Shown here: piece after piece, positions 47,529 through 59,099 of the stretch
Layout: every line of letters begins with the position of its first letter
How positions within the stretch are numbered: position 1 is the first letter of the stretch
NCBI GenBank assembly: GCA_025716815.1
Contig: JAIXMN010000037.1
Coordinates: 62,001-126,000 of the forward strand
Source of the DNA: Dichotomocladium elegans
Taxonomy: Eukaryota > Mucoromycota > Mucoromycetes > Mucorales > Lichtheimiaceae
DNA length: 64,000 nt
Reading direction: 5' to 3'
Program-made: the position numbers and the translations under genes
The notes under the pieces: model-generated
What the model was told of the DNA's origin: nothing
Seen by the model: only the letters and a program-made list of their open reading frames with translations
Database searches by the model: none

Positions 47529-47759
47529 AACTTATGACCAATGAATCTTTGATCTTTTCTTTTGGTGTACATACGATATCCTCAGCTGGATTAATGAAAG
47601 ACTATTGAACCGAGTTAAGCGATACTGGACAATATTTTGGCTCGGGGATCCGTGCCAGGGAAGATTATGTCTTCAAAAACGCATAAAAGCAAAGCAAACA
47701 CCATATTTAATATGATGTGCGTTCCATCTAAAAGTATCTGGAATTAAGTTAGTGTAGCT

Positions 47760-47811
47760 GTTGGCGGAGTGGCTAACTCAAGGCATTGGAATCTGTTTTT
47801 AATTCGACAAC
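47760..47811 (+). other. tRNA-like fragment (A-box arm only)
   Basis: 52 bp: GTTGGCGGAGTGGCTAACTC resembles the acceptor and D arm of tRNA-Ser/Leu with an A-box TGGCGGAGTGG, and the end CGACAAC can pair with the start (6 of 7). Anticodon and T arms are missing, so it is not a functional tRNA; it may be a truncated tRNA copy or SINE head, or chance. Confidence 0.3.
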
Positions 47812-48470
47812 TATTAAAACTTATCCCAGAAGCCAAATATTATTGTGTCTAATACAAGAAAAACCTCGTTTATTACCCCATGCGCAGCTTCTGCTGATGG
47901 ATGAAATACATGTTAAGCTCAAGTATAGGAAATAGTGGGCAAAGCAACGCGACACTGATCGCAATTACAAGGAAGCAATTATAAGAGCTGATAAAAGATG
48001 GCGGAAATGCCACCATACGTCTAAGGCCTTGGTACGTAAAGCGAGCATGCGATTGATATACCCGAAATACAGGAATACATCTTTGAATGATAAAAAGAAA
48101 CATTTCTTCTTTCCCTTAAAGCATCCCGATGCCATGCCCAAACTGTAGAAGCGCTACACGCGAAAGTACCGCCTTCGCATGTTACTTTATGCAACGTGTT
48201 CATGGGGTAACAAGCTTTGAGGATATGTGCACAGCATGTGGCGAGGTTTTTACCGTCATTCGAAGTAGCTGTCAGAAACCTAGGGTCTTAAGCGGTCAAT
48301 AGGAATGGAGAGAGTGCCTTGAGCAATCCTTTATGTACCAGCCTCCTAGCGCACTCTGCTTATCGTTCGTTGTAATTTTGATGTTTTGCTAACTGGAGGG
48401 CCCGCATGTCCTTCGGCTTTGTCATCGCTATACCCTTACTGAGAATTTTCCCCTGTATTCTGCAAGGTTA

Positions 48471-48895
48471 GACGCCGATAGTCCATCGTTGCAGTATAAT
48501 GGCCATATCTTCAAAAAAAAACGTTTACTTGCAATCGAAGCTATCATTGTTGGACTCTCGCAATTTCTTTTGGAATTGGATGCTTTCATTCTTCCCGAAT
48601 AACCGAACCCCAATCCTCAGGGTGCTGCAAAGCCTTACATAAATTCTCGAACACCGCTGCATCGTTGCAGTCCCAACTCACCAGTGAATTCACATTTACC
48701 AATGATCAGCAAGCATCCTTTGGCGATATACGCCATTTCTTAGAGCAGCCAGCAAATTCTACAAAGCTGCATTTCATTGATGGTTCAAATGACACAGATA
48801 AAACATACATACAGTACGTCATCGTGGGTAAATATCACGCTTGCTGTTGCGACAAGTGGAGCTGCAGGTCTTCTTCTTTACGAAGGACATACATA
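48471..48895 (+). pseudogene. Decayed Helitron/PIF1-type helicase fragment
   Basis: Three consecutive stretches read like the Rep-helicase of Helitron transposons but in different frames and with stops. The first is LQYNGHIFKKKRLLAIEAI to LDAFILPE (48471-48601). The second is FTNDQQASFGDIRHFLEQP to LHFIDGSNDTDKTYIQYV (about 48690-48820), where a Walker A loop GPGGTGKT is expected and GSNDTDKT is found. The third is VNITLAVATSGAAGLLLYEG (about 48829-48890), matching motif Ia of these helicases. Order and spacing fit the family, and the frame changes plus the ruined P-loop show it is dead. No Rep domain or Helitron ends were seen nearby. Confidence 0.65.
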
Positions 48896-49445
48896 GTGTG
48901 TGACAGTACAAGGATCATTGTGCGAGTATTTACGAAGAGCGTCTAATATACAGCGCGGATGAAGCGCAAACGCAAGGAGAAAAACGGTGATTAAATAATA
49001 CAACGTGGGGATGTCCGATGTCACAGGGCATCCAAGTTTATAGAGTAAACAGTAGCAGGGTAATAGCAGTGGTAGATACAGTGAATCATCATACAGAGAC
49101 AATGAATTGCTTCGTAGTATCATCGCTGGAGAAGCAGGTCCTCATCGTGATCGTTATCCTTGCAGTGTCTTCGTTGTCAGTCGATTGTGACCTTTAGCTA
49201 CTGCTACATACAGCAAATTGAACATTCAACTTCCTGCTTGATGTTTATGGTAACGCTTGTTGTTCCATTGCATGTCTGACTTCCGTCTTCGAAGAAACAC
49301 CCCGCGTAGAGTGCACCAGCACCGTTTTCATTTGTGGGGATGGTGCCACGGCATTTTGTGAGTTGGGGTTGGTACCCGCATCATTTCGTGGGAACCAGCA
49401 TCCGCGTGGGGGGAGGTTGGGGTTGGGGGGGGAGGGCAAAAAGTC

Positions 49446-49729
49446 TATATAAAGGCGATTTCTCGCACATCTTTTTTTCTTCTTCTCTTTATCCTTTTGG
49501 CATGTTGGGTACTTATCCTGCTCGCCGAGCCCCAATGGCTACCGGTCAACAAAGTATGATGCACGGCATCAACTGTTGGTTGGCGTCTCGTGGGTCCTCC
49601 TCCTACCCATGCTTAGCGCTGGTCGGTCTTGGTGTATTGGGATCTTGCTGGTCAAAATCCTGGTGCATCAGTATAGACTTGAGGGAGGTAGGCAGTATAC
49701 TTGAGCTTCGGCTTGGGTATCCGTCATGA
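49446..49729 (+). CDS. Possible small orphan gene with TATA box (hypothetical)
   Basis: A TATATAAAGG at 49446-49455 is followed by a T/C-rich leader (about 49472-49500) and an ATG at 49502 opening 75 codons to 49729 (MLGTYPARRAPMATGQQSMM, then Trp/Cys/Ser/Gly-rich sequence with one hydrophobic patch YPCLALVGLGVLGSC). A donor-like GAG|GTAGGC within it allows a spliced alternative. No family was recognised. The promoter layout is like that of real genes here, but the protein composition is unconvincing; it could be non-coding or a remnant. Confidence 0.25.
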
Positions 49730-50013
49730 GTGGGTGCGGTGTCTGCTTGTTGGAGGGATCTCTCCGAGGACGCACGATTGGCGCCGGTCATGCGAAGGAG
49801 AGGGGATACACAGCAGCCGGCCTTCACGTGGCTATCCCTGTTATGGGGCTCTCTTTTGAGGGTCTCAACCAACGGGCTGCTCAGTTAATGAAAATGAAAA
49901 CCCCCCAAAATATTTAAACGAAAACAAAATATTTGAACGAAACAATTTTTCTCGGGTCCAGGAAGTCCTCGTAAGAGTTTCTTGAGACTTAATTTTTTGT
50001 ACTTTGGAACTAT

Positions 50014-50049
50014 GGCCTCGTTTAGCAGGTGTGGCTGCTAAACGGGGCC
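50014..50049. repeat. 14-bp inverted repeat (stem-loop) with T-rich flank
   Basis: GGCCTCGTTTAGCA (50014-50027) and TGCTAAACGGGGCC (50036-50049) pair over 14 positions with one G-T wobble and an 8-nt loop, followed by TTTTTTA. Outer sequences CTTTGGAA (from 50002) and TTCCAAAAG (from 50057) are also nearly complementary, so the whole structure spans about 60 bp. It may be the tip of a non-autonomous transposon or a structured transcript end. Confidence 0.5.
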
Positions 50050-50954
50050 TTTTTTATTCCAAAAGAAAGAAAAAGAAAATGAAAATAATAAACAGCTGTG
50101 TGCGCATGTGAGCATGGAAATGCACTATCAATCGATTATGACGTAAGGATTTGCCCAACATGTTGCCACTATGCCGTTAGAGATGCGAAGATACACTGCT
50201 CACTCATTTAAACTTCGGCAAGTCGCCGTGGAGAGCGAGAAATGACCAAGCGGAAGTACTCAATCTAGACGCCGAGGCGGGTCGGGTGCGTACATGCGTC
50301 GAAAGCGTGTATTCGGCAAAAGGAAAAGCAATGTGAAGTTCTCGCGAAATTCGAATTAGGAGTGCTAAATGCGCACACTCATAAATGTGGGACAACACAA
50401 AGCAGCACTTATATCAGAGTTTTTATGCTACGTTAATTGTAAAGAACCAAGAGATGTTCCACGCGAACTATCAAATCTTGTACAAATTAAAATTGCCGAA
50501 CAGTCGACGATGCCCGAACGCTATTGATTAGCTGCAGTCTCGATGAGTAATCTACGCTTGATAATCCGGCGCTGCATGCATCCAATAAAGGACCTGCCTT
50601 TGCTGTTTGAGTTGATTACTGTATCTGTTGCAAGTAATGACAAGTTCGACACCGCTCGAGGATGACCCTGAGAGGCCTCAAAGGCGCAGAGGAGGCATCG
50701 GATAAACTTAACTTTCCACCAGCTCATGATTTAGGCATCTTCCTTTTAGGATAATCGCATGTTCAGGTCTATGTCATTATCCATAATACGGGAAAGCCGT
50801 TCGTCTTTCTGATGGGCCAATAATGGGGATCGCGTCTAAGGTGCAAGATATAGCTAAAGGGCTATGTGGCTTGGAGATGGGGCGTCTCAGACTCTGCACC
50901 TCACTTTAGCTTTCGAGTCCGGATAAATTAAAGTTCTCCCTCCAACCTTCCATA

Positions 50955-52085
50955 ATGGCCCTTTGCTTGAATCAGCTTATTGAAAACAAAAAATCCTCGC
51001 CATTTCTACTGATTAACGATTCCGTGCAGTCCTCCGCTCTGCCGTTGCTTGCAGAGTTTGCATTTACAGCGCTGCGCGATGAAGAAATGGTGATTGCGAT
51101 TATGACCGAGACGTCTCCCCTTGCTTGGATTGATCGCATTTCTTCTCTCTACAACGTGCCACTTCACAAACTTCATATCATTGATGCATATACCGATCCA
51201 TTCGGCTGGGATGGAACTGCAAACGATCCCCCTATGCCTCCTGGCATTGGGTCTCTGCTCCGCGTGCGCAATCTAAAACAAATGGAGGAATCCATACTGG
51301 CGTCCGTGATCCAAAAAGCACACGACCAAACTGAATGTTGTATTTTGTTCGATTCGTTGCATCCGTTTCTTCTGGTGTCCAAGCAAAGAACGTATCAGAT
51401 GATCAAGACGCTCGAGTCGCTTACAGCTGGTATTTATTAATACATGCATGAATTTTTTCTTTCAACCTAACAAGCGGTCTTTTTATTTGCCACCTTCTGC
51501 TTAGACACACTACGGCTCGTAGTGGGATATCATGCCGATACGCGGCTCCCGAGTGAGGCAAGAGGCATCTCAACGGCTGATGCGTTAAATCGGCTGGCGT
51601 CTGTTGTCATAGCACTCGAGGCCCTTCCGGAGCAAACAAACGACCCGCTCGACGCGTTCGCGGGATTCGCTGCACAGCAACCTTTCTCCTACATGAACAC
51701 GATGTCGAATCGATTTGAAAAGGGGGGACTTGCACGGATTGAATGGCGCAAAAAGAGTGGCAAAGTTCAATATACTACAGAAGGGTACTATCTCGGTAGC
51801 AAAGGCCTGATTGTGGTACCAAGCACAAAACTCACGGGCGAGCGGCCTGAAGCAACATTAGAAACCGAAGATGCCGTTCCACAGCAATCGGATCCGATGA
51901 CGAACTTGTCGTTCAATTTATCATTGACGGACGACCAGCGCCGAGCGAAAGACAATGTCGTGCTACCATACATGAATGTTCAGCAGCAAGACCATACACA
52001 GCATTCCACTGGAACCATCTACTACGAGCCTGATGCCGGCGACGACTTTGACGATGAAGATCCGGATGAGGATTTGGATATTTAA
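50955..52085 (+). CDS. ELP5: Elongator complex subunit Elp5
   Basis: Elp4-Elp5-Elp6 form the RecA-like ring of Elongator, needed for wobble-uridine modification of tRNAs. Exons 50955-51429 and 51505-52085 give 351 aa. The N-terminal half has the RecA-like fold without a Walker A (SPFLLINDSVQSSALPLLAE, HIIDAYTDPFGWDG, CCILFDSLHPFLL). The C-terminal motif is the clearest signature: NLSFNLSLTDDQRRAKDNVV, LPYMNV, then IYYEPDAGDDFDDEDPDEDL ending in the acidic DLDI. The pattern lacking nucleotide-binding loops is normal for Elp5. It is convergent with the Bem46-like gene, 78 bp apart. Confidence 0.87.
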
Positions 52086-52163
52086 CGCATATTCATGGGT
52101 TACAGGGATTAAAGGGGAAAAAAGGAGAGAAGGATGGGGAACCATCATCTACCGCTAATGGTT

Positions 52164-53763
52164 CTACCAATTTGTGCTTTTCCGTCGTCCTTGAAGCCCG
52201 TACTTTTTCCTTTTCGAATATGTGTTTTCATCCAATGCTCTTTGTTTTTCTTGTCGTTCTTGCAGCTGCCGACGGACTGTCTTTTGTGATAAGGTCCGTG
52301 TTTCTAAGAATTCGCCAATGGCAGTGAAATACCCAGGTTGCATACATGTGTCGTTGTGCATCCCGTTCGGAAACTGGACCCAGTCTTTGCTATGTGAGCT
52401 TGCACATTGGTCGTGCAATTTCCGCATGTGAGGAGGTGGAACAAGTTCATCGCACGTGCCCGATAGAAAAAGCACAGGGGTTTTGTAGATGCGGCGGACG
52501 CGGGTCTCTGACGACCAGTGCTGATGACATAGAAAGCTGAAATGGCGAAGCACAGGTACGACATGTGGTATTAGTTTGGGCTGGAGATAGAAAGGAAGCA
52601 GAAAGAACAATATATATATAAATCAGTCCATGCATAGGGTCTACCATTCTGTTTTCCTTTACCACACTGAGAAAAGTGTTTTCCACGATGAGGCCCGCAA
52701 ACGCGCCGTCGTTGCGTGCGACAAGATCAATCGCCACTGCACCTCCGATCGATTGTCCGTAAGCAACGAGCCGTGTATCTTTCAATATCGGATGACTGCG
52801 GACATGATCCAGCAGCGTCTATAAGGGGGAGAGGTCGCGTGTCAATTTAAAAAAGTGTCTCAATCAATGAATAAGAAAAGGGAGGAATTCTATCACCCAT
52901 CTCCCCCCCTTCCGTTGCTATATTTAATCGAGAGTCGGATCAAGACCCATTCGAATCAATATCTCTGCTTACAAACCTGTGCATCGATACGTAATCCTTT
53001 CTCGCTCGGTTTGCCCGTGCTAAGCCCATATCTAACAGAAAGCAAAAGACAATGGCGTATGAATGACAGATCAACGGATTTTCCTCCAGGAATATCAAGA
53101 AAATAGATGCATACCCTCGATAAGACAGCATAACTACATTGCACCGGAGTCGGTCGTGAAACACTTTGGCTATGGGAAGGCGATGACCCTGGAGAAGAAG
53201 CAGCAACACAATGAGTCACTCTTGAGAACTTGTAGTATCTCCCATATCATCCTTATTACCATATTCCCTGCATTAGCCTATATTAAAGAGCTCTATGTGA
53301 GATAGACATCGAAATTAGACCATAGTGTCAGCCCTCTTACATGAAAATATAATATCGTAAAAGCATTCCTAGCCTCTGCAGGGTCATTACTGACTAGCAT
53401 AGTATATATATGGAGTCGAATATGATCGCGCGTTGTGAGCCACTCCTCTGTAGAGTGTTCAACCCCATAATCGGAAGGTCTGGCAACCTATTTGCACAAA
53501 TAAGTTTATATTTGTCATACTATCCCATATAGATTACCTACAAAGTCTCTCGATCCTTCTGGGAAGGAACTGGGATAAATTAAGTCAGACTGATAAAGGT
53601 ATAAAAGGGCTGCACCGGTCAGCCACGTAATTCCACTTCCGAATGGAGACAGATTGGGAACTGCCACAAAAGACGATGATGTAGATGATGGTTTTGTAGG
53701 TATCGATAGCGTACTAAGCGACGTTGACCTGTTGCGATCGAGAGGTAGAGGATAGCTTGACAT
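52164..53763 (-). CDS. bem46: Alpha/beta hydrolase, Bem46/ABHD13 family
   Basis: Membrane-associated serine hydrolase; in filamentous fungi Bem46 lies in ER/eisosome regions and affects hyphal polarity. The substrate is unknown. Exons: 53763-53542, 53487-53341, 53277-53260, 53188-53115, 53031-52977, 52818-52663, 52580-52164 (362 aa, in phase). Landmarks: the N-terminal hydrophobic anchor ending LYLYQSDLIYPSSFPEGSRD, TILYFHANAGNMGHRLPIAK (oxyanion segment), VVMLSYRGYGLSTGKPSEKG, the nucleophile elbow AYGQSIGGAVA, VENTFLSV, the acid-residue region VLFLSGTCDELVPP, and the catalytic His in FPNGMHNDT. The 18-nt third exon supplies the conserved NAGN loop. The basic tail is family-like. Confidence 0.88.
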
Positions 53764-56700
53764 TGGTGTGGGCGAGGAGTACAACAATTAATGGGAGTAA
53801 CGCACAAATGCACAGTAGAGAGGATGGTTCTTTTGATTGTCTAGGTTTAGATGAAGTGAGAGGGAAAGAAAGAATCAAAGAGAGACGGGGAGACAATGGA
53901 TCGAAGTAATGTATATAAAAGAATACAATATTTTTTGCAATCTGCCTATCACAAGGCCTGAAAAAGGAAATTTAACCAGGCGGAAGGATTTGATGATCAT
54001 CATTCCCCTCCCCCTGAATGAAGACAGGAAAAGTCAAGGCCTATGCTAGTGGAGAAAAGAGGGGCGGTCAAGATGGCCAACCTTTAATCTACTTGCAACC
54101 TAATGCACAATCTCCACGTTAACGGTTTCTAAAGTGAACGAACTTGTATCTTAATCATATTGATCACATCCTTTCACTCTGTGTCCTCATTACAAGATAG
54201 CCGTTATAGCGGTCCTTGTTTAAACCAGTAAGCCAAATGTACGAGAGAAAATTGCGGAGAGCAGCTGAGCTCATCCTACCGCGCCAACCATCTTATCCAT
54301 CACAAAAGGAGGGGCTAAAAACTCCCACCTAAAGATTACCTGATCTACTGTAGGTACTATATCGCTTCCATGATCACCAATCCTGTCCACGCCAGGAATT
54401 TTGGCTTAGAAATCCTGAGTTATTTATCCTGCAGTGGCATCATCGACAGTTCAATTCACAGCTACTGGCACTCCTCCATTAATTTGTCAGTTTTTGGCTA
54501 AAGCCGTTTCGTATATTCACTCGCTCATGTGCAAAGAAATATTACATGAATGTCCTTTCAGGACTATGCCGTTATGGGATCCCAGCGCGAAGATCGCTAC
54601 GACGGTCTCCGAGTTGAACGTGGCGAAAGAGCATCTCTGGTAGTTGATATGCACCCTTACAGCATAGCCACAGACCGATTCCCGGTGCTCTGTCTCACAA
54701 TACCTAGAGCCCATTGCCATTCATTTGATTCGCCCGGATAACAGTAATTGCCTTCGACGCACCATAAGCATGGTTCTCAGCGATGCTCAGATAGTCATCG
54801 CGGACATGACTGTTGACGCCAATGCCTAATTCCACCGCTCTACAGCTCGAGGGGAGGGTCACATAGTTGCGCGTTTTCGACTTCGGTCATACTGGAACGA
54901 GGTCCCTCTCCTAATGTGACGTTATTTCACGTGGATGTATAGGATATTTAATCCTGGGAAATTCGACTGCACATTAAGCATCATTTCAGGCACTCATTGG
55001 TGACCCATGCTAATTTACATCGACGCTCAGAATCTACATTATTGAATCCCAAAGGGTATGCGATGCTGGATACACTTATGTATGTATACTTCGTGATCCC
55101 TTTACTTTTTATCTCCCGCTGGAACATGAGATCCCACTCGAGGAACACCCGCAGTATATATATATATAAACTGGCGCGGAGTACTGCACCACCATCGCTA
55201 AAGTTGCCGCAAGCCTGGGCATTTGATGGCCTTTGATATAACGGGAGCCACAATGCAAAAGTCGTGTCAATAATGTCAAATCCCTGGTCATCTTATTGCT
55301 GACGGACTCGAAGGCGAAGGAAACAAACAGGGAAAATGACATTTACTTCAAATCCACTCACCCTGGAGTGGCCCACAAGACTGTCAGATACAAAGGGCAC
55401 GCTCTGTCAGGCTCTGATCTTCCAAGAGAATAGAAACACACTTTACCTACCATGACCACCAGATTACTCGGCTTATTGAGCCAGAAGGACATCCTGAACG
55501 ACACAGGGTATGCCGAGGTACGCGAAAATCAAAAGTGGTCACTATCATCAAGTAGGCTGCTGCTCTCGTATAGAATGAAACACTCTATACGATCGTATTA
55601 AATGTCATGGGTGAGGAGGACATAATCGAAGAGAATGAAGAGACGTTCGAGAATTCCGGTAGCGAAGAATGGATTGCGGTATGAGTCGTAGTCATCGGGA
55701 GAGCCTCTGGCAACGCTGGCGTAGAATACCAACGGCCATGGAACTTCTACATCCATGATACTCGCGTACTCAACACGGATAATTCCACCTCTGATCTCCC
55801 TAGCAGGCATCCAAAGGTCCATGCTTATGACTAACGCGCACATGCGTATTAGTATGGTATCATTCAAACGCGGTAGCCTAAAAATATTACTACATTCGCT
55901 CCCTCAGGACCCGCCTCCCCGCCTGACACGTATGGGACGTCTTCTATAATATTATAGCTTTACAAGAAGCTCATACCGAAGGATTTCATCCTTTAAAGCG
56001 GTTTTCATTATGCTTCCATCCCACCCCGTTATGACTTTATATCTCACATCCCTCACTCGTTATTTGCATCATAACTATTTTTTTCGATGATAGCTTTGCT
56101 CGCCGCCAGAGAATCCGGTGCGGATCAACCCTGGGGTGGAAACGCCCATCAGACTCTATATGTGTCTGCACAGCGGACAAGTTGTGATGCTTTCTTCCGC
56201 TTCCATTATTGGCACATTCAATTTCGCAGTATTCTCCTCAAGAATTCCGATCACAATGTTCACTACTATATCGCGTTTTCTGCCTTAATGGCTATTATTC
56301 AGACCCCCTTCACAAGTATACTTATGTGCAAGTCCGTTGTCATATATGACTTATAGTCACCTATGCGGCGCGCCCACCTAACTGCTCGTCTGGCATTTAA
56401 AATAGTCTGAGTTCGTGAGGTAAGTGGTTTGTTCGTCTGTACGGTTTGTAGACCCTGATGACAGCTCCCAGAATAAATGACAGCGGTGATAAAAGGGCAA
56501 AAAGAGCTCGACTACACAGTTGATAACGCCTAGACCATAGCTTTGTATAAGCTTTTCTAACCATGGATTTGAAGTTATCTCATTTTCACGATTTCGGGGC
56601 CGGGAGCATAGATAATATGGAAGTGGCATTTGGTCGACTTTGGACCGAGTATCGCAGTTTAGCGCAAATAGTTTCGTTCCTGAGAAAAGCGGATCGAACT

Positions 56701-59099
56701 GCAGCATCGTTACATCACAAGGTGAAACGGAAGATTCACCCAGCAAGGACAAACGCACTGCGACCAGATTTCGATCTCGGTGTTTGGTGCGATATTTACT
56801 TGAAATCATTTCAGTACTTCTTGTCTTTGGAGAGTTCCTTACCGAAATGAGGATCGTCTAAGCGGCATATGCAATTGAGCCCGGGGGGGGCGGGAAATTT
56901 TTTTTTCGGTCATATACAAATTCATAGAAATATCCAACTTAGGTGCCTGGCGGATTTTTATGGCATAACATGCAAACAAAAAGCTTTGTCTATGAACAAC
57001 CAATTCCTTGAGGCAAACTTCTTTTGCGGATCCTGTATTACAGCAAGGTAGTATAATTTATCCTTGCATAAATAATGTGAACATGCCGATAAGAGTAACC
57101 AAAAAGGTACAGTTTATCCGTTCAAGGACAGCTGGGCATGCTGAAGGGCAAATTGCATACACATGCCAACCAACGGAAAAACTGATTCACGCCAGAAAAC
57201 TTTCAGACCCATGTTGCTTGAAATCCATGGCCGATCAGGCGATGTGTTGGTCCATCAACCTGAAGAAATATAGTGAGCTGTTAAAAGCACCCGTTCATGA
57301 ATTCTTATCGACATCAAAGAATGACAAAAGAATGGACTTAATCTTTGGCCCTTGCTAGTCATAGTTCAGATTATCTCAATGTTTACCTGTTAGAGCTAAG
57401 CTTGATGATTATGGACAATTTAGAATTCTCTGCTACAAAAGAGACCCATAATCATGAACAGCAACAAAGCAATATCGACTGCCTTGTGGTAAATACTAAT
57501 TTTACTATTCAGCAGCTGCGAGCAATGACCACTAATCTCTGATAAGCCCTCTTTCCGCAAGTGAGATATGTGAAGAGTGAGGAGCGAGAAACATGGGACA
57601 TTATGGCTGAAATTCCAGAGATGTGGTTTGACGACTAAATTCCTGAGATATTGTGGGGGTTCAAACAAAGGAACCATTTCCAGGTGTACGCGGGATGAAG
57701 AGAGGGCTCTTCCTTTAACAGACGTTTGAGACGCGCATCTCAATGTATACCTATATACTTGCAGCGAATTGCGGACAGTAATGCTCCCGGTGTTCAATGA
57801 TAACGGATGCTCGGTCACTGGGTTCGAAAATGACCCAACGCCGAGAAAATCGTGAAGAACAGTATATCTTGTACTGTACACTAGACGGTCCTACTAATTG
57901 TTATCCTTCTCAACATCCGCAATAATTGAACAAGCACGCAATCAGTGTAACTTTCCGTTATCGATGGCTCCTTCGGTATCGGTGAACAAAACCGTGAGTG
58001 AGTATGGAAGAAGCCAGCAGACTGCTGAATGTAGTGGAGTGCACCGCTCATCAGTCAGGAGTGATCTTCTCGATATGTACAACGTAAGCATGAGGAGCAT
58101 GCGCAGAACATGAAGATCAACTCCATGCCGCACGCAAGCAATTTTCTCGGGGATGTTGTGGAGCAAAATATCGCAAATCTGCAAAATGACTATGGGCTCA
58201 GACTTCGGAAAGGAGGGACTAAGAAATGAAGACGATCGAAGTAATTCAATACCTTTGACCAACTTCCATGCGAATTCTAAGGTCTAGGGTCAATAAACTA
58301 TACATGAAAGGATGATGCTTACTGAACATCCAATACTGTCTTGTTGGTTAAGTACCCTAAGTTCAGATGTAAGATGGTGTATATCCAATGGTAGGATAAT
58401 AAGTAGAGAAGGACACTGAGTATTAACAAATTGTAGGTGCAAAAAATCTGTTTCATCGAACAAGTTTAGGGTTGAATTTTATAAAGTGTTTAAATTTTCT
58501 CAGAGTGGGTCTAAAAAACGCGAGGAGAATTGTATCAGGTACTTAGTTGTTGAGATAAGGTTTCGTGGTGTATCCAAGACTGCTGAACCAGTGTGACACC
58601 AAAAAGGGGAATCGACGACGTTGCACGGACTGATTTGTGTTCCTTGAAGGTAGTGGCTTTTTGACGGTGGCCTGCAACATGTCACACGCCAACCGTCAAT
58701 CGCTTTTTTGACGTAAGATTGAGCTGCAATGGCTACTCTTTGTTTACATCGGCTGGCCGATCTCGTCTTTGATGGGAAGAGGAGGCATGAACAGCTGTAT
58801 CTTTTCAGCGCGAGAAACGTCGCTCGAATAGCCCAAATGAAGCGGAGATAGAATGGCTTCGACAGTTGTCTAAAATAGCGAACATCTCTTTTTTGGTTCA
58901 GTCGTATTCCCTTGATTGCACCTTCCTCTCCTTCCCTATCTTCTCTTATTCGCTCTTTCCTTCGTCTGCTACCCTTCAGCATACCTCCAGCGGCAGGCCG
59001 TTTCGGGTGTATATGTATTATAGTGTAGGGTATAAGAGGGAACACGCCTCCTGAAACGCCCCAACGTAATAGTGGCTAACTTTGTCTCATTGCACCTCA
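53764..59099. other. Gene-poor block, about 5.3 kb
   Basis: AT-rich DNA (TATATA run about 55155-55168) with many short, overlapping open frames on both strands (for example 56378-56809 (-), 57008-57358 (+), 58500-59045 (-)), none with known motifs or convincing splice structure. It may hold degraded mobile DNA. The right end is the promoter of the Ras-GAP gene, with a T/C-rich stretch at 58905-58975. Confidence 0.5.

Larger units (their letters stand above)
47529..50954. other. Gene-poor block, about 3.4 kb, with mobile-element relics
   Basis: AT-rich DNA between AP-1 sigma and ELP5. It holds a tRNA-like fragment (47760-47811), a decayed Helitron-type helicase segment (48471-48895), a TATA-led small open frame (49446-49729) and a 14-bp stem-loop (50014-50049), each listed separately. 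Nothing else was recognised. Confidence 0.55.

Noticed and set aside
58500..59045. 181-codon open frame (minus) before the Ras-GAP gene
   Set aside because: Overlaps the promoter of the Ras-GAP gene, no motif, composition unlike neighbouring genes.
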